From Trichaptum fuscoviolaceum (taxonomy: Eukaryota; Basidiomycota; Agaricomycetes; Hymenochaetales; Trichaptaceae), in the NCBI GenBank assembly GCA_910574455.1, contig CAJSYZ010000002.1:3931671-3995670 (forward strand): a DNA stretch of 64,000 nt, read 5' to 3'. The number at the start of each line of letters is the position of its first letter. Position 1 is the stretch's first letter. Shown one piece after another: positions 1-10,395 of this stretch. The notes beneath the pieces were generated by a model that was given only the letters and a program-made list of their open reading frames with translations, ran no database searches and was not told the DNA's origin. The position numbers were made by a program, and so were the translations under genes.

Positions 1-355
1 CGCACAAGGCAGCCAATGCTTCACCACATAGCCGGGCATACAAGGATGCCGCCATACTCTCCATCTCAACGATTGTCCGAAGACCTATCTAATATTCATC
101 CGCCACAGAGACCACCTTCCCCACCTCTAAATTTCCACGAAACCGGGCATGCAGACGCGGTTTGGAAGTAACGGGGGTGACCGCCGTTTGCGTAAGCTAC
201 TCTGCATATGCAGGGGACCGAAGGCCGTCTTCCGTCACATTCCACAGCCTGAGTGCAGAGGGCGGCATTGCCGCCACCATGATGGCGTGTAGGCCTGTAG
301 GCTGAAGTACCCAGGAACAGTTGTGGCATATCTCGAAAGTGGCGGTTGAGACTGG
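1..355 (+). repeat. repeat A, copy 1 (cut by window edge)
   Basis: This stretch matches 2512-2878 in the same orientation. Shared blocks include the opening 'gcacaaggcagccaatgctt' and the closing part 'gaacagttgtggcatatctc'. The two copies differ by scattered substitutions and small indels, so they are not recent. No protein is recognisable. Copy 2 is interrupted by gypsy-A1 directly after 'gttgagac'; in copy 1 the sequence continues 'tggcggtgagac'. The family could be a non-autonomous transposon or a relic of a larger repeat. Confidence 0.75.
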
Positions 356-639
356 CGGTGAGACTCGGTGGTTGGACTACCTCTCGGAAGTGGCCTCGTA
401 ACCACAAGGAGGGGTTCATAATGAAGAACCGGAAAGGTTGCACAAGCGGTGACTGTCGCAGCAGCGGGTGAACTCGAGACTGCAACCACTTGGATCTACC
501 TCCCAATTTCAAGCTCATCTGTAGTGATGTGATCTTGGCTTGCTCGTGACTGACAGTTGTAGACCTGTGCCGGTTGCTGAGGGTGACATCTACTTTACAT
601 GCCACCTTCTTGGGCAGTCGAAGTTGGCAAAGGATTCAA

Positions 640-960
640 ATGTATAGATAGTAATAGACTTCTGTATGTAAAAATGATTTTCTTTTCTTTCTCTTACAAT
701 AACTTCATGCCCATTGATGGGTAGCGGGCTCTGCTGTGAGGAACTCGCAGCCACTAACTGCTTGTCAGAGAAAGTGGGGGTTGAAAAAAGAAGCAAAACA
801 GTATCATAAATTCCCGCTACCCCTTGGGTAGCTGGGTATTCCCGCGACCTGTAGAGGTCGCTTGGGTACCTTAGGAAAACGCAACTGTGTCGATTCTCTG
901 CGAAAACTGATCCGGTCACGTGAATTGCCTTTATGGGTAAATAACCCTTTTAGGCAGGTG
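640..960 (+). repeat. repeat B, copy 1, hairpin-rich
   Basis: This region resembles 2075-2245 in the same orientation, sharing 'gggtagcgggct', 'taactgcttgt', 'gattctctgc' and 'ggtcacgtgaa'. It holds inverted repeats: 'gggtagcggg' near 720 against 'cccgctaccc' near 811, and the palindrome 'gcgacctgtagaggtcgc' near 854. Fold-back potential and the lack of coding signal suggest a small non-autonomous element. Exact ends and target-site duplications could not be fixed. Confidence 0.6.
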
Positions 961-1310
961 ATACAGTCATGTGATAACTACCTTTCATAGCAGGTTGTTT
1001 CCACACGTTCTTGACTCATCCAAGTCAGCAACAACAGCAGTGTCTCCGTGTCTACACCCTGCAGCGGTGCAATGCCAACTTTGTCTGTGAGGACATCCAA
1101 CACTGGCGACGAGCGGACACCAAGCGCATCTGTATCAGGTGCAGTGAGCATTGTAGCTGCCGGAAACACGGGGAGAACTGCTCAAGCACAGCTGGTCCTG
1201 CTGCACGTCCAAGCTCAAATTGTGGCACATGGGTACGTGGCCCGGGCTTTGAGTGGGCACGCCGCGTCCTCCCTGGCTGAATCACAGGTTGCTTAACTGG
1301 AAGTCGGCAC

Positions 1311-2034
1311 AAGGAACGAAGGCGGGTTGTCGGCGGCGGGACTGGGAATGATGGTGTCTTTGCGAATGTCACTGCGAAACTGAGTCTCTCCAAGGTCATA
1401 GTGGAAGGTGAGCCTAATTTGCTGCATTAGCAGATTGCTTCTTTACTTTGTAGTCTAACGGGTCTGTTTCAGCTACTTTTGCATCCCATATTCAATAGAA
1501 GACAGTGTCAATGTTATACTGGAGGAGACAGAGAAGGATGCACCACCTTTGTACGCCGCCGATCAGGTGGATGTTGTCCCGCCGGACTGGGAGACAACAG
1601 ACTGGGAGATGACAGCCCATGCGCCTTCGTCCTTATTGCCGGGAATGATGCTTCAAGGCGAGCGCCCGATTGATGGTCTCGCAACAGGCACGCTCTTCTC
1701 ATTTGCTTGGAACATGCTCGTTTCCATTTGCATCCAATTCGTGGGCTTTCCGCTTACCTACCTCTTGCATACTACACATGCGGCGAAGCTTTGTGCTTGT
1801 GCTGGTCTTGGCTTGCCGCTGCTGCAATATGGGTTTGCGTTGAGGACGGACAAGGATGACAAAGGCATAGGCACGAATGCCAGTGGTGAAGAGAGCATGT
1901 GGGGCGGCTGGGGAAATCCTGAGGACACTGTACCTTTACCGGCGCTGACGTTTGATACAGCTGCGGCTGCTGAAAGTTGGGAAGCTACTCACAATGGGAC
2001 TGTTCCTGTGGCAGATGCTTCTGCGGCAGCAAGA
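1311..2034 (+). pseudogene. BSD2/NDFIP-like membrane protein fragment
   Basis: Two exons can be read: about 1311-1407, then 1499-2034 after an intron starting gtgagc and ending caatag. The product contains NDGVFANVTAK, a PPLY motif (PPxY, the ligand of WW domains in Rsp5/Nedd4 ubiquitin ligases), VVPPDWETT, and the membrane core WNMLVSICIQFVGFPLTYLLHTTHAAK. These are hallmarks of the fungal Bsd2/NDFIP family (DUF2370), adaptors that recruit Rsp5 to membrane transporters such as metal carriers. The fragment stops at a good donor (gtatgt at 2035), but the last exon, which should supply the final membrane segment, is not found before repeat B copy 2 and gypsy-A1. Substitutions such as CACAGLGLPLL in the conserved loop suggest decay. 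The start exon was not located. Family call firm, pseudogene status likely. Confidence 0.75.
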
Positions 2035-2044
2035 GTATGTATAA

Positions 2045-2245
2045 TACTTCTGTACTGTATGTGTGCTTAAAAATATAATATTTTCTTCCTCTCACTCTCA
2101 CTCTAACCGCATTCCCGGGTAGCGGGCTTTGCTGTGAGTTAGCTCACAGCCTTTAACTGCTTGTTCTTAGGGTATGCAACCGTACGGATTCTCTGCCAAA
2201 AGTCAAATGGTCACGTGAAATTCCCTTATATGTTAAACCTGCCTG
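2045..2245 (+). repeat. repeat B, copy 2
   Basis: A diverged, shorter copy of the 640-960 repeat in the same orientation. It sits directly behind the splice donor of the BSD2-like fragment, where the missing last exon should follow. It could therefore be an insertion in that intron, with later loss of the exon. Confidence 0.55.
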
Positions 2246-2511
2246 TTAAAGAAGGTGTTCCATTCGAAGATTCTGATGTACTTGATTACTAATAATGACA
2301 CAATCTGAGACATTGCGCCGTGCGCAGTCCTCGCCATCATTGCCAACGCTTCACGATTGTCTTCTTTCTTCTCCGTTGTCTTCAGCACGAGACATATCCT
2401 TGCTGTCGCAATCAAACGGCGAATTGCAGGCGCTTTTCCAAAGCCAAAGTTAGAACGATATGCAGGGTACGTAAACATTAAATTCACAAATGAACGGCAC
2501 TTATATCTAGT
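2246..2511. other. no gene seen between repeats B and A
   Basis: No domain or convincing exon was found. The sequence lies between repeat B copy 2 and repeat A copy 2 and may be a diverged part of the same repeats. Confidence 0.4.
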
Positions 2512-2878
2512 TGCACAAGGCAGCCAATGCTTCACCGCATAGCCGGGCATGCAAACACGGCCTGGCCATACAAGGTTGCTGCCGAACTCTCCGTCCCAAC
2601 GACCGCCCGAAGACCCGTCTAATGTTTCCCCGCCACAGAGACCGCTTTCCCCAAAACCGGGCATGCAGACGCGGCTTGCAAGTCCTAACGGGGTGGACCC
2701 GTTTGCTTAAGCTGTCCTGCTTATGCAGGGGACCGACGGTCATCTTCCGCCACACATTCCACAGCCTGAGTGCAGAGGGCGGCATTGCCGCCACCATGAT
2801 GGCGTTTAGTCGTGATGTAGCCAGAGGCTGAAGTACCCAGGAACAGTTGTGGCATATCTCGAAAGCGGCGGTTGAGAC
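2512..2878 (+). repeat. repeat A, copy 2, truncated by gypsy-A1
   Basis: Direct copy of 1-355. It ends 'ggttgagac' where the gypsy-A1 5' LTR begins. The expected continuation ('tggcggtgag' in copy 1) is not found behind the 3' LTR at 9586, so the right flank of A1 does not belong to this insertion site. Confidence 0.75.
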
Positions 2879-3697
2879 TGTCGAGATCCCGGGCTCCTTT
2901 TCTCATTTCCCGCACTTTCCCGCCAAGGATCCCGACATGAGCAGACAAACCCGCGGGGAGAATCCCGCCATTGGATTCCCCGCGCGAAACCTCATTCCCG
3001 AATCGCACGATCCCATGCTCACGTGACTTATCCCGCACCACCGTCCCGGCAACCATGCACGCATGCACACACTCATTTACGACGACCCGCCACGGCACAC
3101 GTACATTCACTTATCAACATACGCTCATTAATCCGTTAGTACCTCAAGGTGACGACCTGCAACAGTCTGGCATACCTAGTCTGGCTAGTCGCGGCCCCGG
3201 ACCGGACGCTGACGTCCACGGACAGGCCGTAGCCATCTGGAGAGACGGGATAGACATGCCTAGCAGTGCGGTCGTAGCATGTATCATTTGTAGTAGATAG
3301 GTGCGCATTGCGCAAGGACACTTAGCGTAGATTAACTATACAGTCTTTACGAAGTAGATAAATAGCTGTAGGCATCGTAAGGAGCACCCCACTTTTGACC
3401 TCTTGTGGAGTGCTTCCTTAGGTGCGATCTCTCTCTTTTCTCCTGTGTAGTTAGTTGCGCAATACTTACTTGTGGAGTGCTTCCTTAGGGATCCACTTAC
3501 TTGACGTTCAAAGCAGTGAAGAGTCCTAGCTGGCCTTGAGAATCCCGCGACGCGCCTGGATAGAATCCCGCGCGTTTCCCGCCTGAATTCCCACGCTCGT
3601 TCCCAGTCGCGAATCCAGATCCCCGAACGCGGGGTTCTTGTCGCGAATTCCAGTTTCCCGAAACTGTTTCCCGCTACAATTCCCGACGGTCGTAACA
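2879..3697 (+). repeat. gypsy-A1 5' LTR
   Basis: 819 bp, TG...CA. At 3391-3401 it holds ACTTTTGACCT, the exact reverse complement of 3700-3710. That 11-mer is in the loop of a hairpin (arms about 3379-3392 and 3405-3419). The 3' arm sequence (cttgtggagtgcttcctta) recurs near 3468-3488. This LTR has more private differences than the other three gypsy-A LTRs of the window, for example near 3057, 3282 and 3502, which fits an origin from another copy. Confidence 0.93.
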
Positions 3698-3699
3698 TT

Positions 3700-3710
3700 A
3701 GGTCAAAAGT
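3700..3710 (+). other. self-priming primer-binding site of gypsy-A1
   Basis: AGGTCAAAAGT lies two bases inside the 5' LTR and is fully complementary to 3391-3401 in the LTR. There is no TGG as expected for a tRNA 3'-CCA primer. This matches self-primed reverse transcription known from Tf1/sushi chromoviruses, in which the RNA 5' region folds onto the PBS. Confidence 0.85.
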
Positions 3711-3786
3711 CCTGGCTCACCGCCGCTCGGACTCGACACCCTCACGCTCTTTACTTCTACCCCCGCACCCGTACCGCCGACCCGCG

Positions 3787-4995
3787 ATGTCGTCCCACCA
3801 GGAATGGGGAGGACTCGCAGACACCTTCGCTTTCCCGTCCCCTAGCTCCTCGATGGAGGAAGACAAACTCCAGCCCATCCTTGATCGCCTCGACACCCTC
3901 GAAAAGCGCTACTCCAAGCTAGTCAACGAACACAATCAGGTCCAGAACACAGTCGCCCAGCTCAAGCACGCCAACCGGGCGTTAGAAGCCCAAATCGCGA
4001 GTCAGCCCGCCTCCCCGTCTGGGGGCGGAGCAGGGCTCAAGATGAAGCTTCCCGACACCTTCGAAGGCGAATGAGCCAAGCTGGAAAACTGGATTCACCA
4101 GATTAAGCTCTACCTGTTCGGACAACATCCGGGACTAGACGAAACCCGCAAGGTCGCATTTGCTCTGATGCTACTGCGGGGGCCGGCGCAAGACTGGGCA
4201 CGACCCATTCTAGATCGACTCCAGGACATCCCGACACCGCCAGAAGCCGCCAGCCTGGAGGCCCTGTTCGCCGCCCTTCGCGCCTCTTATGGGGAAATCG
4301 ATGCAGACAAAGCCGCAGCCGACAAGCTGATGCGCCTACGCCAGACAGGAACGGTCGCCGAGTTTGCGTCGCAATTCCGTGCCCTCCAAGCCCTCACCGG
4401 GTGGCCCAAGGACGCAACGACGGATGTCATCTACCTCGACATGTTCCGGAAGGGACTCAAAGACCAGGTTCGCCAGCACATCGCCAGCACAGAGGCGAAG
4501 GATATGAAATTCGATGCCTACGTCAACTGGGTTTCCGAGACAGACGAGAAGCTAAGGCTTGCACACGCCTATGGACCAGTATCAAAGCCAGCGGCTACGC
4601 CCCGAAGCAATCCCGGCACCACTAGTTCAGCTCCGCGTACGATCCCGACTGCGGGCGCAAGCTCGACGAAGGATCCCAACGCAATGGAGATTGACAGGGT
4701 GCGCCGGGAGCGCAGGAGTAAGGGACTATGCTACTACTGCGGAGAGAAAGACCATTTGGTGAGCGATTGCCCAACGCGACCGCCATCCCGAAACCTAAAA
4801 GCTACGAAATCCACGTCCCCGTCGAGCCCATCGCCCCCCGCGCTCCAGTCGTTCGAAGAAACGCTCAAACGTATGGCGGAACAGTACGTCCAGAATGTGC
4901 AGCAGTCCGTGCTACAGAACGCATTCGCCGCCATGACGCCCGCCGCCAAGAACGTTCACAATCCCGAAGCCCCGCCCCCAGCGGATTTTCAGTAG
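3787..4995 (+). pseudogene. gag: gypsy-A1 gag, interrupted by a stop
   Basis: Starts ATGTCGTCC and matches the intact 402-residue gag of A2. A heptad-like segment at about residues 20-65 (coiled-coil-like) is followed by the capsid-like domain and one CCHC zinc knuckle (CYYCGEKDHLVSDC, about residues 315-328) that would bind element RNA. At 4072-4074 a TGA stands where A2 has CGA, a C-to-T change at a CpG, cutting Gag to 95 residues. The reading frame continues from 4075 to 4995. The last codons carry the frameshift heptamer GGATTTT (4983-4989) just before TAG. Confidence 0.9.
4983..4989 (+). promoter_or_regulatory. -1 ribosomal frameshift heptamer (gypsy-A1)
   Basis: G GAT TTT in the gag frame, followed by CAG TAG. 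Pol is open in the -1 frame from here (GFSVGS...). GGAUUUU is a known -1 slippery heptamer in plant RNA viruses. Equivalent sites stand at the same place in gypsy-A2, gypsy-B and gypsy-C. Confidence 0.7.
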
Positions 4996-7900
4996 GGTCG
5001 TATTGCTCAGTCGCGCCCTATACGACCCAACCGCCCTTGTGGCCGAAGAACTCTCTTAATAATGGTCCCTTGTATTTAACCATCTCTACAATAGACCGTC
5101 GTCTTCGACGACATTTGAAGTTCCCGGTACAGGTTAGCGACGGAAAGACGGATGCCTTAGCCACAGTAATGTTAGACAGCGGTGCGTCGGGAACTTTCAT
5201 AAATTCCCGCTACGTTTCGCGACACGGACTCCAGACCCGGGACTTGGTAATCCCGATACTTTTGCGCAACGCGGACAATTCCCCGAACGCGATTGGACGC
5301 ATCACCAAGGAAGTAGTCCTCAACGTCGAGATGAAGGGACACTTAGAACAGTTGACCATGGCCGTGCGGATATTGGCAACGACGATATTATCATGGGGAT
5401 CGACTGGTTGCGGCACCATAACCCAACCATTGACTGGACCAACGATGTGGTCGATCTCAACCGCTGCCCGCCCCAGTGTGACAACCAGCAACGCCTGGTC
5501 CCGCTTCCCCGCCTCGCCATAGCAGAAGAAGTCGAGACCCCCTGGGGGCCCGACAGGACCCAGGCCGAATGGGAAGCTGTCCCACCGGGATTTCGGTACT
5601 CAGAAAAATATTGGGACCAGTACCACGACGCCGAATCCTACTTCGTCACGACGGACGACCATTTCGCGTACAAAATTGCCGCCTCGTACACCCACTCCCA
5701 GGCCATCGCTGAGAAGTCTGCGGTGAAGGAAGGCGAGAAAACCTTCGAAGAACTAGTTCCCCCCGAATTCCGTGAGTTTGCCGACATTTTCTCGAAAGTT
5801 GAATCCGAAAGGCTTCCACTGCGCAAGCCGTATGACCACGCCATAGATTTAGAACCCGGGAAGGTTCCCCCGTACAGCAAAATCTATCCCTTGGCCCCAG
5901 CCGAACGCGATGCCCTTCGCGAATTCGTTGACGAAAACCTGCGCAAGGGGTACATACGACCTTCGAAATCCCCTGCAGCGGCTCCCGTCTTCTTTATCAA
6001 GAAAAAGGATGGAACCTTGCGCATGGTAGTCGATTACCGACGACTGAACGACATCACGGTCAAGAATCAATACCCGCTTCCCCTCACGATGGAACTCGTA
6101 GACGCGCTGCAAAAGGCGAAGGTTTTCACGACTCTAGATTTACGATGGGGCTACCACAATGTGCGACTGAAGCAAGGCGACGAGTGGAAGGCTGCATTTC
6201 GGACTCAGGCAGGACATTTCGAACCAACGGTGATGACATTCGGGCTCACGAATGCCCCAGTGACCTTCCAGCACATGATGAACGATATCTTCAAAGACCT
6301 CATTGGAGTATACGTGATCATCTATCTTGACGACTTGCTAATCTTTTCCGAAGATGAATCGCAGCACGATGAACACGTACGGGAAGTCCTTAAACGGCTA
6401 CGCGAAAACGACTTGTTCTGCAAACCCGAAAAGTGCAAATTCAAACAGACTTCCGTCGAGTATCTCGGGATGATTATTTCGCAGGGAAAGGTGGCGATGG
6501 ATCCCGCCAAGGTACAGGCGGTCCTCGACTGGCCTACCCCGAAAAAGGTGAAAGACATTCAAGCCTTCCTCGGGTTCGCGAATTTCTATCGACGCTTCAT
6601 TCGGGATTTCTCGCACATCGTCAAACCGCTCACGACGCTGCTGAAGAAGGACGTTCGCTGGGCCTGGACAGAAAACCAGCAGTTCGCTTTCGACTATCTC
6701 AAGCGCATGTTCACGACCGCCCCCGTCCTGATGATGCCAGACATGTCGCGACAATTCATCGTGGAATGCGACGCCTCTGATTTCGCGACCGGCGCGGTCT
6801 TGTCCCAGGAAGGCGACGACGGGCTGATACATCCGGTCGCCTTTTTCTCGAAATCCCTCAACGATGCGGAACGCAACTACGAGATTTATGACAAGGAGCT
6901 ACTCGCGATTATTAGAGCTCTTGACGAGTGGCAACATTATCTCGAAGGTGCGAGTCATAAACTCGATATCGTGTCTGACCACAAGAATCTGCTATATTTC
7001 TCTGAATCCCGAACGCTGACGCGACGCCAAGCCCGGTGGAGTCTGTTCCTCACTCGCTTCGACTTTACGATTCGCCATCGCCCAGGGCGACTCGGGGGCA
7101 AACCCGACGCCATGTCACGACGCGTCGATCTTCAACCCGAAGGCGAAGACAACACGGGACGGACCCTCTTGACCCCCGAAATGTTTCGACTAAAAGCAAT
7201 TCGTCGGGGAATGACACAGGTACACGGGGATCAGGCCCTCCTACGACGCATTCGTAAGTCAGATCAGTATGAAGACGAACTGGTGGACGCAATCGAGTTG
7301 GTCAAGTCCAAGGCGCCTCGAGTCCTGACCAAGGAACTTGAGGACTGGAGCACCGAGGAAGGCCTCATCCTGTACCAGGGTAAGGTTTACGTCCCGAAAG
7401 ACGAGACCATTCGCCGGGATGTGGTGAAGACTTACCACGACAGTCTCCCTGCCGGACATCCTGGACGTTGGAAAACGTTTGAGATGGTAAGCCGCAACTA
7501 CTGGTGGCCCGGGATGTCTAACTTCGTAGAACGATACGTTTCGGGATGCGATACCTGCGCACGCACGAAGAACCGATCCCAACGCCCGGTAGGACTCCTG
7601 CAACCGAACGAAATCCCGCAGGGCCCCTGGCAGGCGATTTCGTGCGATTTCATCACCCAGCTCCCCCGATCTGAGGATTACGACGCAATTTTTGTGGTGG
7701 TCGACCGTCTCACCAAGCAAGCGCATTTTATCCCGACCACGTCTGACATTGATGCACCGGAAACTGCGGAACTATTCCTGCAGCACGTCTGGAAGCTGCA
7801 CGGAACCCCCCGCCAGATCATATCCGACCGAGGACCACAGTTTGTCGCGCAGTTCATGAAAGCCCTTTTTTCCCGACTCGGTATCAAGGGTACCACGTCG

Positions 7901-8914
7901 ACTGCGTATCACCCGCAGACGGATGGGCAAACCGAAAGGGTAAACCAAGAGCTGGAACAATATTTACGGGCTTTCATAGATACACGACAAGAAAACTGGG
8001 CCGGATTACTCCCAATGGCAGAATTCGCGCACAACACGAAAGCGCACGCGGCAACACGACAATCCCCGTTCGCGCTTGTCTACGGCTACAATCCCGAATT
8101 CACGATTGCCCCGAGCGACGGCCTGTCCACGGTCCCCGCCGCGGACGCACGACTACAGGAGCTTCAGCAGGCACAGGAAGAGGCAAGAGCGGCTTTGGAG
8201 GTTGCGGCAGAGCGCATGAAGCAGCACTACGATCAGGCCCGGAACGAGGCCCCGCAGTACGCAGTCGGGGATAAAGTATGGCTTGAGGCGACGAACGTTC
8301 GGCGACCAGGAGCGCGCAAATTATTACCGAAACGACTAGGGCCGTATAAAGTGAAGGCAAAGCTAAGTGACCTCACCTACGAACTCGAACTCCCCGCGTC
8401 GCTGAAGATTCATCCCGTATTTCACGTATCGCTGCTCTCGCCATACCACGAAGACGACATTCCCGGTCGAACGCAACCCCCGCCGCCCCCAGTCGAAGTA
8501 GAAGGAGATCTGGAGTACGAGGTGGAAGAGGTTCTGGATGCTAGACGGTTTAGACGGAGATTTGAATATTTGGTACGATGGAAGGGATATTCGAGCGCGG
8601 AAGATACATGGATTCCCGCAAAGGATATGGGTAATGCAAAGGCTAAAATTCGCAGTTTCTATCGAAAACACCCGGACGCCCCTCGAGAAGTCAACGCTAT
8701 CGAGCTCTGTGACCTGAGCAAGATTCAAGCTTGGCGCCCCGGAGTTGCGCCTTTGGAGGGGGGTAATGTCGAGATCCCGGGCTCCTTTTCTCATTTCCCG
8801 CACTTTCCCGCCAAGGATCCCGACATGAGCAGACAAACCCGCGGGGAGAATCCCGCCATTGGATTCCCCGCGCGAAACCTCATTCCCGAATCGCACGATC
8901 CCATGCTCACGTGA
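4984..8914 (+). pseudogene. pol: gypsy-A1 pol (PR-RT-RNaseH-IN-chromodomain), one frameshift
   Basis: Polyprotein that copies and integrates the element. Motifs in order: protease MLDSGASGTF; reverse transcriptase with the YLDD box (IIYLDDLLIFS) near 6315; RNase H (VECDASDFATGAVLS) near 6760; integrase zinc domain (GHPGRWK ... CDTCARTK) and core with SCDFITQLP, DRGPQF and the downstream Glu in YHPQTDGQTERVNQELEQ; C-terminal chromodomain (YEVEEVLDAR ... YLVRWKGY ... TWIPAKDM) that would read histone methylation. A missing base near 5367, relative to A2, shifts the frame between the protease and the rest. Downstream, 5393-8914 is one open frame that runs through the purine tract and about 150 bp into the 3' LTR. 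Confidence 0.93.
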
Positions 8915-9585
8915 CTTATCCCGCACCACCGTCCCGGCAACCATGCACGCATACACACACTCATTTACGACGACCCGCCACGGCACACGTACATTCACTT
9001 ATCAACATACGCTCATTAATCCGTTAGTACCTCAAGGTGACGACCTGCAACAGTCTGGCATACCTAGTCTGGCTAGTCGCGGCCCCGGACCGGACGCTGA
9101 CGTCCACGGACAGGCCGTAGCCATCTGGAGAGACGGGATAGACATGCCTAGCAGTGCGGTCGTAGCATGTATCGTTTGTAGTAGATAGGTGCGCATTGCG
9201 CAAGGACACTTAGCGTAGATTAACTATACAGTCTTTACGAAGTAGATAAATAGCTGTAGGCATCGTAAGGAGCACCCCACTTTTGACCTCTTGTGGAGTG
9301 CCTTCCTTAGGTGCGATCTCTCTCTTTTCTCCTGTGTAGTTAGTTGCGCAATACTTACTTGTGGAGTGCTTCCTTAGGGATCCGCTTACTTGACGTTCAA
9401 AGCAGTGAAGAGTCCTAGCTGGCCTCGAGAATCCCGCGACGCGCCTGGATAGAATCCCGCGCGTTTCCCGCCTGAATTCCCACGCTCGTTCCCAGTCGCG
9501 AATCCAGATTCCCGAACGCGGGTTCTTGTCGCGAATTCCAGTTTCCCGAAACTGTTTCCCGCTACAATTCCCGACGGTCGTAACA
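8767..9585 (+). repeat. gypsy-A1 3' LTR
   Basis: 819 bp, very close to the 5' LTR. At 9421-9430 it reads ggcctcgaga, as in the A2 5' LTR, whereas the A1 5' LTR reads ggccttgaga, as in the A2 3' LTR. The right flank is aatag. Confidence 0.93.
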
Positions 9586-10395
9586 AATAGCCCAGTCGAT
9601 GGCCTCAGCCTTGACTTGCCCTTACGGGTTACTCCTGTCCTCAGACGTGGAGATGTAGCTCATGAATGAAACAACAAGCTCAACAGCCCGGGTGATGGCC
9701 TCAGCCGCACCCGACCCACAGGGACTCCTTGTGCCACAGCATAGAAGTCAGCTGTTGAGCTAACGGTATAACTGCCTGGCTTTGTGCTTTTGCGCGAAGT
9801 CAAGCAGTCTAAACCACCATACACCCAACCAAGTCCAGTAAAGGATAAGATACAGTGAGAGCCGTCAAACTCAATGAGCCTTCATGTGGATGAAGGCTCA
9901 CTTACACGGATCCCCTGGGGTGAGTTCGACGTGTGTGAGATATTACAGGTCTTGGGCATGGGGACCCTCCCTGGACAAGTGCTTCTTTGTGTGAGCAAGC
10001 CCCAGGAATCACCAGGGTGAGCAAGCAGCAGATGAAAGTGCAGCCCAAATGGGGTGTGCAGGCGGCGAGCTATCATCTGTTGCTGCTACCCTGGCTGTCC
10101 CAAAGATGGTGCTGGCGATTGATGAGTTTTGCGCCGAATCGAATGAAAGCTGGACGATAGGAAAGCCCTCAGGAAGACGAAGACGAAGGTGTTCTTGGTT
10201 TTGTGAAGGCTTGAATCAAGCCCGAGTTATGGGCGATGTTTTCGGCCAAAAGGGGAAAGTGTAGTGGTGGTGATGCCGGGATGGGACCGTCTTGCACATG
10301 CGCGCTGATAGGAGACTGCATGGAGCGCAGAGAGTCGGACGGCGATGGTAACCGGTCAGTTCTGAAGATATTGTGAGTCGATGTGTAAAATTACA

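Larger units (their letters stand above)
2879..9585 (+). mobile_element. gypsy-A1: Ty3/gypsy chromovirus LTR retrotransposon
   Basis: A 6.7 kb element with 819 bp LTRs (2879-3697 and 8767-9585) beginning TGTCGAGATCCC and ending GGTCGTAACA. Gag is followed by pol in the -1 frame (protease, reverse transcriptase, RNase H, integrase, chromodomain), the order of chromoviruses. A purine tract (ctttggagggggg) precedes the 3' LTR. Nearly identical to gypsy-A2 at 30289-36994 in the opposite orientation. The flanks do not match: gagac on the left, aatag on the right; aatag reappears outside the 5' LTR of A2. This copy is inactive: a gag stop codon and a 1 bp loss in the protease region are visible. 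Confidence 0.95.

Noticed and set aside
1048..1296. Possible first exon of the BSD2-like gene or a separate gene
   Set aside because: Frames on both strands show no recognisable motif and do not join in frame with the exon at 1311.
2879..9585. gypsy-A1 as a simple insertion with its own target duplication
   Set aside because: Left flank gagac and right flank aatag differ; aatag pairs with the A2 flank instead.
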